From contig JAEYYV010000074.1 in the NCBI GenBank assembly GCA_023428295.1, positions 9,710 to 73,709 of the forward strand: DNA of 64,000 nt, given 5' to 3'. The position numbers and the translations under genes are program-made. The notes under the pieces are model-generated. The model had not been told where the DNA came from. It saw only the letters and a program-made list of their open reading frames with translations, and did not search any database. Positions 8,843 to 16,592 of the stretch are shown here, in pieces. Each line of letters starts with the position of its first letter. The stretch's first letter is position 1. The stretch is from Pseudomonadota bacterium. Lineage in GTDB: Bacteria; Myxococcota_A; Polyangia; Haliangiales; Haliangiaceae.

Positions 8843-9703
8843 CTACGCGCGAACCGCGAGCGCGATGCGACTGTCCGCCTTCCGGACAGCGCGCGCCAGA
8901 TCGGCGGGCAGGAGCTTGTCCGCTGCCTCTTGCGAGGAGATGTCGTCGAGCACGCCCCAGCCGCGCTCGGCGAGGAACGGAGCGAGCTCTTCGGGGGACG
9001 AGCCCCACTTGAACGGCTCGCCCATGGTGGCGACGGCGGCGCGGATGATGCGCGTGGTGATCGAGGGCGTGGTCAGCCGCTCCTTCGAGAAGTAGTTCAT
9101 CGCGAGCATCGAGCCGGGCGCGGACCAATCGGCGATCGCGCGAAGCGATGCATCGATCGCGGGCTCGGTCAGGTACATCGTCACGCCTTCCCAGATCGTG
9201 AGCGTGGGCAGCGTGGGATCGTGCCCCGCGTCGACGAGGGCGTCGCCGAGCTCGTCGAGCGGGTTCGTCTCGAAGTCCCACGTCACGTAGCGCGCGGGCG
9301 AATCGATGCCGAGCCGCGCGAGCGTCTTCTGCTTGTGCCCTTGCGTGGCCGGGTGATCCACTTCGAACACGGTGGCGTGGGCGAGCTCGGGCAGCCGGAT
9401 GGCGCGGCAATCGAAGCCCGCGCCGAGAAGCACGACCTGATCGCCGCCGTCCTCGACGAAGTTGCGTACGGCGTCGTCGAGGAGCTTCGTGCGGATCTGC
9501 ATGTACACGATCCACGTCTTCATGCCGGGCAACTGCGCGAGTGCGTGCGGACCGCGATCGGCGAGCAGGGCCGCGAGTCGTGTGGACGTGAAGGCGAGGC
9601 CGTAGGGATCGTCGGCGAGGCGAACGTCGTCGGGGAGCAGCATGCCCAGGCCGCGCGCGGCGGCGACGAACTGCGCGGTGCGGCTGGGGGTGTCGTCGCG
9701 CAT
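8843..9703 (-). CDS. class I SAM-dependent methyltransferase, leucine carboxyl methyltransferase family (TIGR00027-like)
   Basis: This 286-aa protein begins with SRTAQFVAAARGL and later has VVLLGAGFDCRAIRL, the SAM-binding glycine motif of the putative methyltransferase/LCM family, then TVFEVDHPATQGHKQ, where the acidic residue binds the ribose of SAM. The family is abundant in actinobacteria and myxobacteria and methylates small molecules or carboxyl groups; the substrate here is unknown. Its ATG overlaps the TGA of the upstream unknown gene in the sequence TGATG (9701-9705), so translation is coupled. No export signal is present. Confidence 0.88.
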   Translation of the reverse strand: MRDDTPSRTAQFVAAARGLGMLLPDDVRLADDPYGLAFTSTRLAALLADRGPHALAQLPGMKTWIVYMQIRTKLLDDAVRNFVEDGGDQVVLLGAGFDCRAIRLPELAHATVFEVDHPATQGHKQKTLARLGIDSPARYVTWDFETNPLDELGDALVDAGHDPTLPTLTIWEGVTMYLTEPAIDASLRAIADWSAPGSMLAMNYFSKERLTTPSITTRIIRAAVATMGEPFKWGSSPEELAPFLAERGWGVLDDISSQEAADKLLPADLARAVRKADSRIALAVRA

Positions 9704-10119
9704 CAGACCGGGCTAGTCTTGGCGCGTCCGCTGATCCGGTGCGCCATTCCGGAGGGGCGCTCGATGATCTTGTAGTCCTGGTCCTCGACGGCGACGCGCT
9801 CGGACTCCTCGTGGACAAACGCGAGATCGTACTCGATCTCGGCATCCTCGAGCTTCTCGACGAACTTGCGGTGCGGGTGATCGTCCGCGAAGCCGACCAT
9901 GCCGTTGAACGTGACCATGTACGCGCCGACGCCGCCCGAGGGATCCGCGGCGGCTTGCTCGAGGATGGCGGAGCTGTCCATCTCGATCGTCTTCTGTTGG
10001 ACCTTCACGGCGGTGATCTGCGCCTTGTAGCCGTCGCCCGGAACGCCGTCCGTCGCGAGCCACTTCAACCGCACGGGGCGGTCGGGGTTCAGGCGGAAGT
10101 TCACCAACACGTTGCTCAT
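9703..10119 (-). CDS. hypothetical protein coupled to methyltransferase gene
   Basis: This is a 138-aa soluble, acidic protein starting with ATG at 10119; a longer in-frame extension upstream would overlap the divergent gloA gene and is rejected. It is not recognised. The sequence has an N-terminal beta-rich half with 'VRLKWLATDGVPGDG', a middle Gly-rich stretch and a C-terminus ending in basic residues. Its stop overlaps the start of the LCM-type methyltransferase by one base, so the two are made together and may act together. Only 36 bases separate it from the divergent gloA start. Confidence 0.75.
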   Translation of the reverse strand: MSNVLVNFRLNPDRPVRLKWLATDGVPGDGYKAQITAVKVQQKTIEMDSSAILEQAAADPSGGVGAYMVTFNGMVGFADDHPHRKFVEKLEDAEIEYDLAFVHEESERVAVEDQDYKIIERPSGMAHRISGRAKTSPV

Positions 10120-10155
10120 GTGCAGGAGCTTACCGAAATCTGCTAAGTCAGCGCC

Positions 10156-10578
10156 ATGCGCTACCTGCATACGATGATCCGCGTGCGCGACTTGCCCGCG
10201 GCCTTGCGCTTCTTCTGCGAAGGGCTGGGCCTGCGCGAGATCCGCCGGCGTGACAGCGAGCAGGGGCGGTTCACGCTGGTGTTTCTCGGCGAGAACGACA
10301 GCGACGCGCCGAACATCGAGCTGACCCACAACTGGGACCAAACCGACGCGTACACCGTCGGGCGAAACTTCGGACACGTCGCGTACGAGGTCGAGGACAT
10401 CTACGCGGCGTGCCAGCGCTTCCTCGATCTCGGCTACACGATCAGCCGTCCGCCCCGGGATGGACGGATGGCGTTTGTTCGCTCGCCGGACTCGATCTCC
10501 GTCGAGCTGTTGCAGCGCGGCGAAGCAAAACCGCCGGCCGAGCCCTGGACGTCGATGCCAAACGTAGGCGAGTGGTAA
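10156..10578 (+). CDS. gloA: lactoylglutathione lyase (glyoxalase I)
   Basis: This 140-aa protein isomerises the hemithioacetal of methylglyoxal and glutathione to S-lactoylglutathione, the first step of methylglyoxal detoxification. It begins MRYLHTMIRV, where His5 is the first metal ligand. It then shows ALRFFCEGLGL, NIELTHNW (Glu ligand), NFGHVAYEVEDI (His ligand) and SISVELLQ (Glu ligand). The length is normal for the bacterial single-domain enzyme. Both halves of the betaalphabetabetabeta fold are intact. It is followed two bases later by the smpB start and probably shares its transcript. Confidence 0.93.
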   Translation: MRYLHTMIRVRDLPAALRFFCEGLGLREIRRRDSEQGRFTLVFLGENDSDAPNIELTHNWDQTDAYTVGRNFGHVAYEVEDIYAACQRFLDLGYTISRPPRDGRMAFVRSPDSISVELLQRGEAKPPAEPWTSMPNVGEW

Positions 10579-10580
10579 GC

Positions 10581-11057
10581 GTGGCCAAGACGGGCGAACC
10601 CATCCTGAAGGTCATCGCGACGAACCGCAAAGCGTCGCACGACTTTCACATCCACGAGCGTATCGAAGCGGGCGTGGCGCTCAAGGGTTCCGAGGTGAAG
10701 AGCCTGCGCGACGCGAAGGTCACGATCGCCGATGGCTTCGTCGACATTCGCAAAGGGCAGGCGTACCTCCACGGCATCCAGATCAACGAGTACGCGCAGG
10801 CGAACCGGTGGGGCCACGATGTCGATCGCGTGCGCAAGTTGCTCTTGCACAAGCACGAGCTCGCGAAGCTCGGCGACAAGATCCAGCTCAAGGGCTTCAC
10901 GCTGATCCCGCTCGCTCTCTACTTCAAAGGCGCGTACGTGAAGATCGAGCTCGGCCTCGTGACGCACAAGAAGCAGCACGACAAGCGCGAGTCCAAGCGC
11001 GAAGCCGACGACAAGCGCGAGATCGATCGCGCCATGAAGGCGAAGAACCGGCACTAG
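10581..11057 (+). CDS. smpB: SsrA-binding protein SmpB
   Basis: This is a 158-aa protein with a GTG start at 10581, two bases after the gloA stop (an in-frame GTG at 10572 is the alternative). SmpB binds tmRNA and delivers it to stalled ribosomes for trans-translation. Family features are clear: IATNRKASHDFHIHERIEAG at the N-terminus, GVALKGSEVKSLRDAKV, the beta-barrel core with LKGFTLIPLALYFKG, and the basic C-terminal tail THKKQHDKRESKREADDK, which enters the mRNA channel. The length is typical. No ssrA (tmRNA) gene is visible nearby, so it must lie outside the window. Confidence 0.96.
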   Translation: MAKTGEPILKVIATNRKASHDFHIHERIEAGVALKGSEVKSLRDAKVTIADGFVDIRKGQAYLHGIQINEYAQANRWGHDVDRVRKLLLHKHELAKLGDKIQLKGFTLIPLALYFKGAYVKIELGLVTHKKQHDKRESKREADDKREIDRAMKAKNRH

Positions 11058-11114
11058 CGGTGCCCGATTGGCACTCGCCTTCACTCCCGGGCGCGAACAA
11101 TTGCGGGGTTAGGA

Positions 11115-11306
11115 ATGAGCCGCCATGGTCCGGTGGTTGCTGTGTCCGTTCCCATGATGTTCACGCGGCTCGGCTTCACCATGTTCCACCTCGAGGCGTA
11201 TCAGAACCACGCGCTCGACGAGCCGTCGTACGTCCCCGTTCAGGTGATGCGCTCGCGCAGCGCGATGAGCGCGTTCTTCGCGAGCGGCCGTCGTCGTCGC
11301 CGCTAG
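11115..11306 (+). CDS. possible small ORF of unknown function
   Basis: This 63-codon frame lies in the otherwise empty 361 bases between smpB and the SDR gene. Its third codon positions are mostly G or C, as in the surrounding real genes, which is the main argument that it is translated. The peptide has a central LGFTMFHLEAYQNHAL and ends in a run of five Arg residues. The first ATG has no well-placed Shine-Dalgarno; ATGs at 11154 and 11157 are alternatives. No family is recognised. It may be a decayed gene remnant. Confidence 0.35.
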   Translation: MSRHGPVVAVSVPMMFTRLGFTMFHLEAYQNHALDEPSYVPVQVMRSRSAMSAFFASGRRRRR

Positions 11307-11418
11307 CCGAGGCGCGCACGAACACCACACCCGGCGTCGCGAACAGTCGCTACACGGGCGCATGGATTCCGACGAGCTTCTGCGAGGTCGTCGCGTGCTG
11401 ATCGCGTAGCATGTTCGG
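11307..11418. other. intergenic, nothing recognised
   Basis: These 112 bases between the small ORF and the SDR gene show no tRNA-like fold, no strong hairpin with a T-run and no convincing promoter hexamers. The SDR promoter must be here or further upstream, but I cannot point to it. Confidence 0.4.
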
Positions 11419-12162
11419 GTGGCGCGGAGCGTTCTCATCACCGGCGCGAACCGAGGCATCGGACAGCAGCTCGCGCGCAGGCTCGCCGGCGATGGCTGGG
11501 ATGTCCTCGTGGGCTCCCGAGACAAGAGGGCCGGCGACGCGACGGCCGCGCGGCTGCGCAAGGAGACAGGAGGCCGCCTCAAAGCGGTGGAGCTCGACGT
11601 GACGTCCGACGCCTCCGTCGCCACGTGTGCGCAGAAGCTTCGCGATGGCGCGATCGCGCTGGATGCGCTCGTCAACAACGCGGGCATCTACGGCAAGAGC
11701 GACGCGGCGCGCACGATCGAGACGAACTTCTTCGGCCCGCTCCGCGTGACGCTCGCGATGCTGCCGCTCCTGCGCGACGGCGCGACGATCACGAACGTGA
11801 CGAGCGGCCTCGGCGAGCTCGACAACCTCGATGCAGCGCACCGGCGCTTCCTCGCGGATCCGCAGCTCTCGCGCGACGCGCTCGCCGACGCGATGCGCGC
11901 GTACGTGTCGGCAGGAGAGGACTGGGGCACCGACGCGTACGGCGTGTCCAAGGCAGCGCTCGACGCGCTCACCCGCGTGCTCGCCCGCGAGCTCGCACCG
12001 CGCGAGATCCGCGTGAACTCGACGTGCCCGGGGTGGGTACGCACGGACATGGGCGGCCGCCACGCGCCGCGATCGATCGAGCAAGGCGCCGCGAGCGTGC
12101 TGTTCGGCGTCACCGCGACGCAGACAGGGCACATCCTCCGCGACGGCAAGCGCGTCGGCTGA
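11419..12162 (+). CDS. short-chain dehydrogenase/reductase (SDR)
   Basis: This is a 247-aa NAD(P)-dependent oxidoreductase with a GTG start at 11419. It has the classical SDR marks: the TGANRGIG nucleotide-binding loop near residue 8, the LDV acidic strand, NNAGIYG near residue 86, a Ser in NVTSGLGE, and the catalytic YGVSK. RVNSTCPGWVRTDMGG is the usual motif before the substrate loop. A carbonyl-reductase-like insertion (AAHRRFLADPQLS then AMRAYVSAGED) resembles that of plant/animal CBR1-type SDRs. The substrate is unknown. It is followed by the AT-richer argC control region. Confidence 0.9.
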   Translation: MARSVLITGANRGIGQQLARRLAGDGWDVLVGSRDKRAGDATAARLRKETGGRLKAVELDVTSDASVATCAQKLRDGAIALDALVNNAGIYGKSDAARTIETNFFGPLRVTLAMLPLLRDGATITNVTSGLGELDNLDAAHRRFLADPQLSRDALADAMRAYVSAGEDWGTDAYGVSKAALDALTRVLARELAPREIRVNSTCPGWVRTDMGGRHAPRSIEQGAASVLFGVTATQTGHILRDGKRVG

Positions 12163-12165
12163 AAC

Positions 12166-12212
12166 TGCATAACCACGCTTGCGTATACGGTGCAAAGCCG
12201 CATAAGTATGCA
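12166..12212. promoter_or_regulatory. candidate ArgR operator and promoter region of the arg operon
   Basis: This stretch is notably AT-rich for the window. It holds TGCATAAC at 12166-12173, TGCGTATA around 12180-12187 and the 12-bp palindrome GCATAAGTATGC at 12200-12211. The elements resemble TGCATA-type ARG boxes known from other ArgR operators. TATACG at 12184-12189 could be a -10 element, which would place transcription start about 12-18 bases before the argC ATG and put the palindrome on top of it. The operon encodes its own ArgR, so autoregulated arginine repression is the natural reading. Confidence 0.5.
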
Positions 12213-12213
12213 C

Positions 12214-13200
12214 ATGGTGCATGCGCGCGTCGCGTTGTTCGGAGCTGCAGGCTACACCGGCCTCGAGCTGTGCAAGCTCCTGCCACTGCACCCGAACCTG
12301 TCGTTCGTCTGCGCGGCGAGTGACACGCACGCCGGCAAGCCGGTCGCGCAGCTCGCGGGCGGTGCGTCGACGCTATCGTTCTCGACCACGCAGGCGGCGC
12401 ACGAGACGCCGGCGGACATCGCGCTGTTGGCCGTTCCACACGACGCAGCGCCAGCGATGGCCGCGCAGATCCGTGCACGCGGGACGAAGGTGGTGGACCT
12501 GTCGAACGCGCATCGCGCGTCGGCAGAGGCGGTGTACGGGCTGACCTCGTTCTTCGCGAGCGAGATCGCGGCGGCGTCGCTCGTGGCGAACCCGGGGTGT
12601 TATGCGACGGGAATCATCACGGCCGTGGCGCCGCTCGTCCGGCAGGGGTTGAGCGATGGGGACGTGGTCGTCGCCGCGGGCTCGGGCGTGACCGGCGCGG
12701 GGAAGTCCAAGGACGAGGCGCTGAGCTTGGGCGAGCTGCATGACAACGTGAGGGCGTACAAGGTGCTGAAGCATCAGCACGTGCCGGAGATCGAGATGGC
12801 GCTGCGCAGGATCGCTGGGGCGGGGGCGAGTGCGAGTACGGGCTCTCGCGTGATTCTGACGACGCACTTGCTGCCGATCGCGAGGGGAATCTTCGCGACG
12901 ATCACGGTGAGGCTGCGGAGTGCTCGCTCGTCGGAGGAGCTGGTGCGCGTGTTTCGCGAGGAGTATGCGGGCGATCCGACGGTGCGCGTGTTCGATGCTG
13001 CGGAGGATGTCGCGCTGCGCAAGGTCGTCGGGACGAACGAGACGCATGTCGGCGTCGCGAGCAATGGCGAGTATGCGGTCGTGACGGCGGGCATCGATAA
13101 TCTCTTGAAGGGTGCGGCAGGGCAGGCGATCGAGAACGTCAACGTCATGTCGGGGCTGCCCCGCATGACGGGACTCATGCACTTGGCGAGGCACGGATGA
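12214..13200 (+). CDS. argC: N-acetyl-gamma-glutamyl-phosphate reductase
   Basis: This is the third enzyme of arginine biosynthesis. It reduces N-acetylglutamyl-phosphate to the semialdehyde with NADPH. VALFGAAGYTGLELCKLL is the Rossmann start, and the catalytic Cys is in LVANPGCYATG. LHQ-like KVLKHQHVPEIEM and HLLPIARGIFAT are further family blocks. The ATG at 12214 gives a 328-aa protein with the usual short lead into the Rossmann strand; ATG 12208 lies inside the palindromic operator and GTG 12190 further out. The stop overlaps the argJ-argB start by four bases (ATGA), so the genes are coupled. Confidence 0.95.
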   Translation: MVHARVALFGAAGYTGLELCKLLPLHPNLSFVCAASDTHAGKPVAQLAGGASTLSFSTTQAAHETPADIALLAVPHDAAPAMAAQIRARGTKVVDLSNAHRASAEAVYGLTSFFASEIAAASLVANPGCYATGIITAVAPLVRQGLSDGDVVVAAGSGVTGAGKSKDEALSLGELHDNVRAYKVLKHQHVPEIEMALRRIAGAGASASTGSRVILTTHLLPIARGIFATITVRLRSARSSEELVRVFREEYAGDPTVRVFDAAEDVALRKVVGTNETHVGVASNGEYAVVTAGIDNLLKGAAGQAIENVNVMSGLPRMTGLMHLARHG

Positions 13201-15290
13201 AGCTCCCCATTGGTTTCCGGTTTTCGGGCGTGGCGTGTGGCATCAAGCCGATGCGACCTGACCTCGCGCTCTTTGTTTCGGAGACGCCGGCCGCCTGCGC
13301 GGGCTCGTTCACGATCAATCGCGCGAAGGCAGCGCCTGTCGTCGACAGCGAGGCGCGGCTGCCCGCCGATGGCGTTCGAGCGATCGTGGTGAACAGCGGC
13401 AACGCGAATGCGATCACCGGACCGGGTGGAGCGGAGGCCGTGGCGGCGATCGTGGCCGCGGCGGCCAAGGAGCTCGGCGTCGATCCGAGCGCGGTGGTCA
13501 CGGCGAGCACCGGTGTGATCGGCATGCCGTTGCCGGCGGACAAGCCGGTGAAGGCGATGGCCGCGGCGGTGGCCGCGTTGGCCCGTGATCCCGAGAAGGC
13601 GGCGGAGGCGATCATGACCACCGACACGACGAAGAAGCTCGCGTCGCGAACGGTGGAGATCGATGGCACGTCCGTCACGCTGACGGCCATCGCCAAGGGC
13701 AGCGGCATGATCGCGCCGCAGCTCGCGACCGTGATCGCGGTGATCGTGAGCGACTGCGCGATCGCTCCGGAGATCCTGGACGCGTCGCTCGACAGCGCCA
13801 CACGCGAGACGTTCGAGCAGCTCACGATCGATGGCGACATGAGCACGAACGACAGCGTGTTCGTGCTGGCCAACGGACGCGCGGGCAACCCGAAGATCAC
13901 GCGCGTGGACTCGACGGGATATCAGGTGTTCACGGTGGCGCTCGTCGAGCTGCTCGACGAGATGGCCCGCGAGATCGCGGCGGACGGAGAGGGCGCGACG
14001 AAGCGACTCGAGGTGCACGTCGCGGGCGCCCCGAGCCAGGACATCGCGCGCGACCTCGCCAAGAGCATCTGCGGCTCGCCGCTCGTCAAGGCTGCCATCT
14101 TCGGCGCGGATCCCAACTGGGGCCGCATCCTGGCCACCGTCGGTGCGCGCGTTGGTTCGCTCGACCTCGCGATCGACCCGCACCAAGCGCGCGTGACGAT
14201 CCAGGGCGTTCACGTCTACGACCGCGCGCCGCTGCCGCTCGATCGCGCGGCGATGAAGGCGCGCTTGCGCGACCCGGAGTGCTCGATCGTCGTCGAGCTC
14301 CGCGCGGGCGATCACGTCGCCAAAGCGTACGGCTGCGACCTCTCGTACGACTACGTGAAGCTCAACGCCGACTACACGTCGCTGATCATCGAGAAGGCGG
14401 ACGGCGGAACCGGCACGGACAACAAGCTCACGAACTACACGCCCTCGTTCAAGCGCAGCGTGCTCGTCGAGGCGCTCGGCTACATCTCGCGGTTCCGCGG
14501 TAAGCGCTGCGTGATCAAGCTCGGCGGCGGTGCTCTGGCCAAGGACTCGGTGCTGCGCGCGTTCTGCGACGACGTGATGCTGCTGCACTCCGTGGGGCTC
14601 TCGCCGATCGTGGTCCACGGCGGCGGTGCGGCGATCACGCGCGCGCTCGAAGCGCGTGGCAGCGCGACGTCGTACGTCGATGGCTTGCGCGTAACGCCGC
14701 CGGCGGACATCGACACCGTCGAGAGCGTACTCGACGCGATCAATGCGGATCTCGTCGGCCTGCTCAACCGGCGCGGCGCGCACGCGATCGGTCTCTCGGG
14801 CTCGGACGCGGCGCTCCTGCGGGCGAAGAAACTCGTGCGCTCCGACGGTACAGATCTCGGACAGGTCGGCGACCTCGTCGAGGTGAACCGCACGTTCCTC
14901 GAGTCGCTACTCGCGCAGAGCTACATCCCGGTGATCACCCCGATCGGCATCGGTCTCGACGGCGAAGTGTTCAACATGAACGGCGACACCGTCGCCGCAG
15001 GTGTGGCCAAGGCGCTCGGCGTGGAGAAGCTCATCTTCCTGACGGATGCAGCGGGCATCGTGGAGAACGGCGAGCTCGTCACGGATCTGACGCCGACCAC
15101 GCTGCGCGGAAAGCTCGCGCAGAACATCGTGCAGGGCGGCATGGCGCTGAAGGCCACGTCGATCCTCGACGCGATCACGGGCGGTGTACAGGCGGTGCAC
15201 GTCATCGACGGCCGCACGCCGCACAACGTGATCGCCGAGCTGTTCACGGATCGCGGCGTCGGCACGATCGTGCGAGCGGAGGGGAGCTGA
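13197..15290 (+). CDS. argJB: ArgJ-ArgB fusion: glutamate N-acetyltransferase / acetylglutamate kinase
   Basis: One uninterrupted 697-aa frame encodes two arginine enzymes. Residues 1-394 are ArgJ (ornithine acetyltransferase family): NSGNANAITG, TASTGVIGMPLP and KGSGMIAPQLAT. ArgJ self-cleaves at the Ala-Thr bond, here A177-T178. The domain ends in the normal ArgJ C-terminus CDLSYDYVKLNADY. After a ~20-residue linker, residues ~418-697 are ArgB (N-acetylglutamate kinase): VIKLGGGAL, VVHGGGAAI, FNMNGDTVA and FLTDAAGI. Both halves look complete. If processing is conserved, the kinase stays attached to the ArgJ beta chain whose Thr178 is the nucleophile. It is coupled to argC (ATGA) and argR (TGATG). 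Confidence 0.93.
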   Translation: MKLPIGFRFSGVACGIKPMRPDLALFVSETPAACAGSFTINRAKAAPVVDSEARLPADGVRAIVVNSGNANAITGPGGAEAVAAIVAAAAKELGVDPSAVVTASTGVIGMPLPADKPVKAMAAAVAALARDPEKAAEAIMTTDTTKKLASRTVEIDGTSVTLTAIAKGSGMIAPQLATVIAVIVSDCAIAPEILDASLDSATRETFEQLTIDGDMSTNDSVFVLANGRAGNPKITRVDSTGYQVFTVALVELLDEMAREIAADGEGATKRLEVHVAGAPSQDIARDLAKSICGSPLVKAAIFGADPNWGRILATVGARVGSLDLAIDPHQARVTIQGVHVYDRAPLPLDRAAMKARLRDPECSIVVELRAGDHVAKAYGCDLSYDYVKLNADYTSLIIEKADGGTGTDNKLTNYTPSFKRSVLVEALGYISRFRGKRCVIKLGGGALAKDSVLRAFCDDVMLLHSVGLSPIVVHGGGAAITRALEARGSATSYVDGLRVTPPADIDTVESVLDAINADLVGLLNRRGAHAIGLSGSDAALLRAKKLVRSDGTDLGQVGDLVEVNRTFLESLLAQSYIPVITPIGIGLDGEVFNMNGDTVAAGVAKALGVEKLIFLTDAAGIVENGELVTDLTPTTLRGKLAQNIVQGGMALKATSILDAITGGVQAVHVIDGRTPHNVIAELFTDRGVGTIVRAEGS

Positions 15291-15763
15291 TGGGCGAGAC
15301 CGTCGAGACGCGCGCTCGGCGCGCCGCGATCGTGGAGCTCGTCCGCACGCATCACGTCGGCACGCAAGCCGAGCTCGGCGAGCTCCTCACGAAGCGCGGG
15401 TACGAGGTCACGCAAGCGACGCTCTCGCGCGATCTCGCGAAGCTGCGCGCGCGTCGCGTGTCGTTGCCCGACGGCGGCACCGCGTACGAGCTCGAGGGCT
15501 TTACCGCACGCACTGGCGAGGAGCCCGCGCAACTCGCGGCGATGGCAGAGCTCGTCGTGGGCATCATCGACGGAGACGCGATGGTCGTCGTGCACACGCG
15601 GCCGGGCGTGGCGCCCGCGATCGCTGCGCTCGTGGATCAGGCGCGCCTCGACAGCGTGATCGGCACGATCGCCGGCGACGACACGATCTTCATCGCGCCC
15701 GCGCGCAAGGTCAGCGCGAAGCAGCTCGCGAAGCAGCTCGCGCAGATGTTCGAGCGTCGCTAG
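15290..15763 (+). CDS. argR: arginine repressor ArgR
   Basis: This is a 157-aa regulator of arginine genes. The N-terminal winged helix contains TQAELGELLTKRGYEVTQ then ATLSRDLAKLRARR, the ArgR recognition helix. The C-terminal hexamerisation and L-arginine-binding domain ends with GTIAGDDTIFIAP, where the paired Asp residues contact arginine. The start codon overlaps the argJ-argB stop by one base, making argR the last gene of its own likely target operon. The probable operators lie at 12166-12212. It ends directly against the convergent DUF4261 gene (stops at 15761-15766). Confidence 0.95.
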   Translation: MGETVETRARRAAIVELVRTHHVGTQAELGELLTKRGYEVTQATLSRDLAKLRARRVSLPDGGTAYELEGFTARTGEEPAQLAAMAELVVGIIDGDAMVVVHTRPGVAPAIAALVDQARLDSVIGTIAGDDTIFIAPARKVSAKQLAKQLAQMFERR

Positions 15764-16495
15764 CTAGGGCAGGTCGAGGCGGATGTGAGTCTCGCCCTCG
15801 GGACTCTTCACGCGATGGATCGTGATCTTCTCGTCCTTCGTGCGTCCGACGGTCTCGCCGGTCGGCAGCTGCTTGCTGGCGTCGGTGAGCATCCAGCGCA
15901 CGAGGCCCATCACGAAGTCGAGCGCGCCTGTGCCGCTGATCGCGCACGTGACATAGAAGTTCTCGCGGCCGTAGCGCGGCATGTTGAACGTGCGAAACGC
16001 CATGCGCGATTCCGAGATGCGCTCGGTCGCGATATCGATCGCGAGCTCCGGCGGAATTTCACCTTGCTCCACACCGAGCGCGGCGAGATCGGCAAACAGC
16101 TTCGCCTTGTGAAACATCGCGCCGTGTCCGAGCATCGCGCCGATCGCGGGGACGTTCGGGATCACCGCAGCGGTGAGCGCGGCGAGCTGCGTGTCCACCT
16201 CGCGCGGGGATCCGGAGAGCCCCATCACCGTGACGATCAAGTGCGCGGCGTGCTCGGTGTCCTCGGGGATCGAGGTCGGTCCGAACGGCATCTGGTCGGC
16301 GTCGGGATGCGGGGCATCCACGAGCATCACGAGCAACGTGCGTCCCTTGCCCGCGTCGAACTGCACGATCGTCTCGTTGCCGCCGACATCTTCGCGGGTG
16401 AGCACGAAGCCGAGCTTCGCGGCCGATGCGATCACCTCAGACGCGTCGGGGTTCGCGGACTTGGAGAGCAGCACGAAGGACACGCAAGTCGACAT
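15764..16495 (-). CDS. DUF4261 domain-containing protein
   Basis: This 243-aa protein starts at ATG 16495 (MSTCVSFVLL). The opening strand, the central block with FYVTCAISGTGALDFVMGL and the C-terminal TGETVGRTKDEKITIH resemble the DUF4261 family of soluble, probably cytoplasmic proteins of unknown role. A longer in-frame extension upstream overlaps the divergent lipoprotein gene and is not used. It is convergent with argR with no gap, and diverges from the delta-60-repeat lipoprotein gene across 97 bases that carry four CTTAG repeats. Confidence 0.65.
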   Translation of the reverse strand: MSTCVSFVLLSKSANPDASEVIASAAKLGFVLTREDVGGNETIVQFDAGKGRTLLVMLVDAPHPDADQMPFGPTSIPEDTEHAAHLIVTVMGLSGSPREVDTQLAALTAAVIPNVPAIGAMLGHGAMFHKAKLFADLAALGVEQGEIPPELAIDIATERISESRMAFRTFNMPRYGRENFYVTCAISGTGALDFVMGLVRWMLTDASKQLPTGETVGRTKDEKITIHRVKSPEGETHIRLDLP

Positions 16496-16514
16496 AGCCG
16501 TGGAGAGCGGACCA

Positions 16515-16578
16515 CTTAGCAAGTTCTTAGGGAAGACATACGAAGCACTTAGGAACGCGTTTTCGAGGGCGGTCTTAG
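16515..16578. repeat. four CTTAG repeats in a divergent promoter region
   Basis: CTTAG occurs at 16515, 16526, 16548 and 16574, all in one orientation. Three of the four copies continue as CTTAGG. The first three are spaced 11 and 22 bases apart, that is one and two helical turns. They fill the 97-base gap between the DUF4261 gene and the delta-60-repeat lipoprotein gene. A regulator-binding array is the likeliest reading but no protein can be named. Confidence 0.4.
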
Positions 16579-16592
16579 GGTGGGTCATCCAA

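Noticed and set aside
11058..11418. Possible tmRNA (ssrA) next to smpB
   Set aside because: No tRNA-Ala-like ends, no CCA terminus and no tag-peptide reading frame can be found in the gap on either strand.
13197..15290. Sequencing error fusing argJ and argB
   Set aside because: The frame is continuous across a sensible linker (about residues 395-417), with no leftover stop, start or ribosome binding site of a separate argB. The fusion is therefore reported as real, though reads should confirm it.
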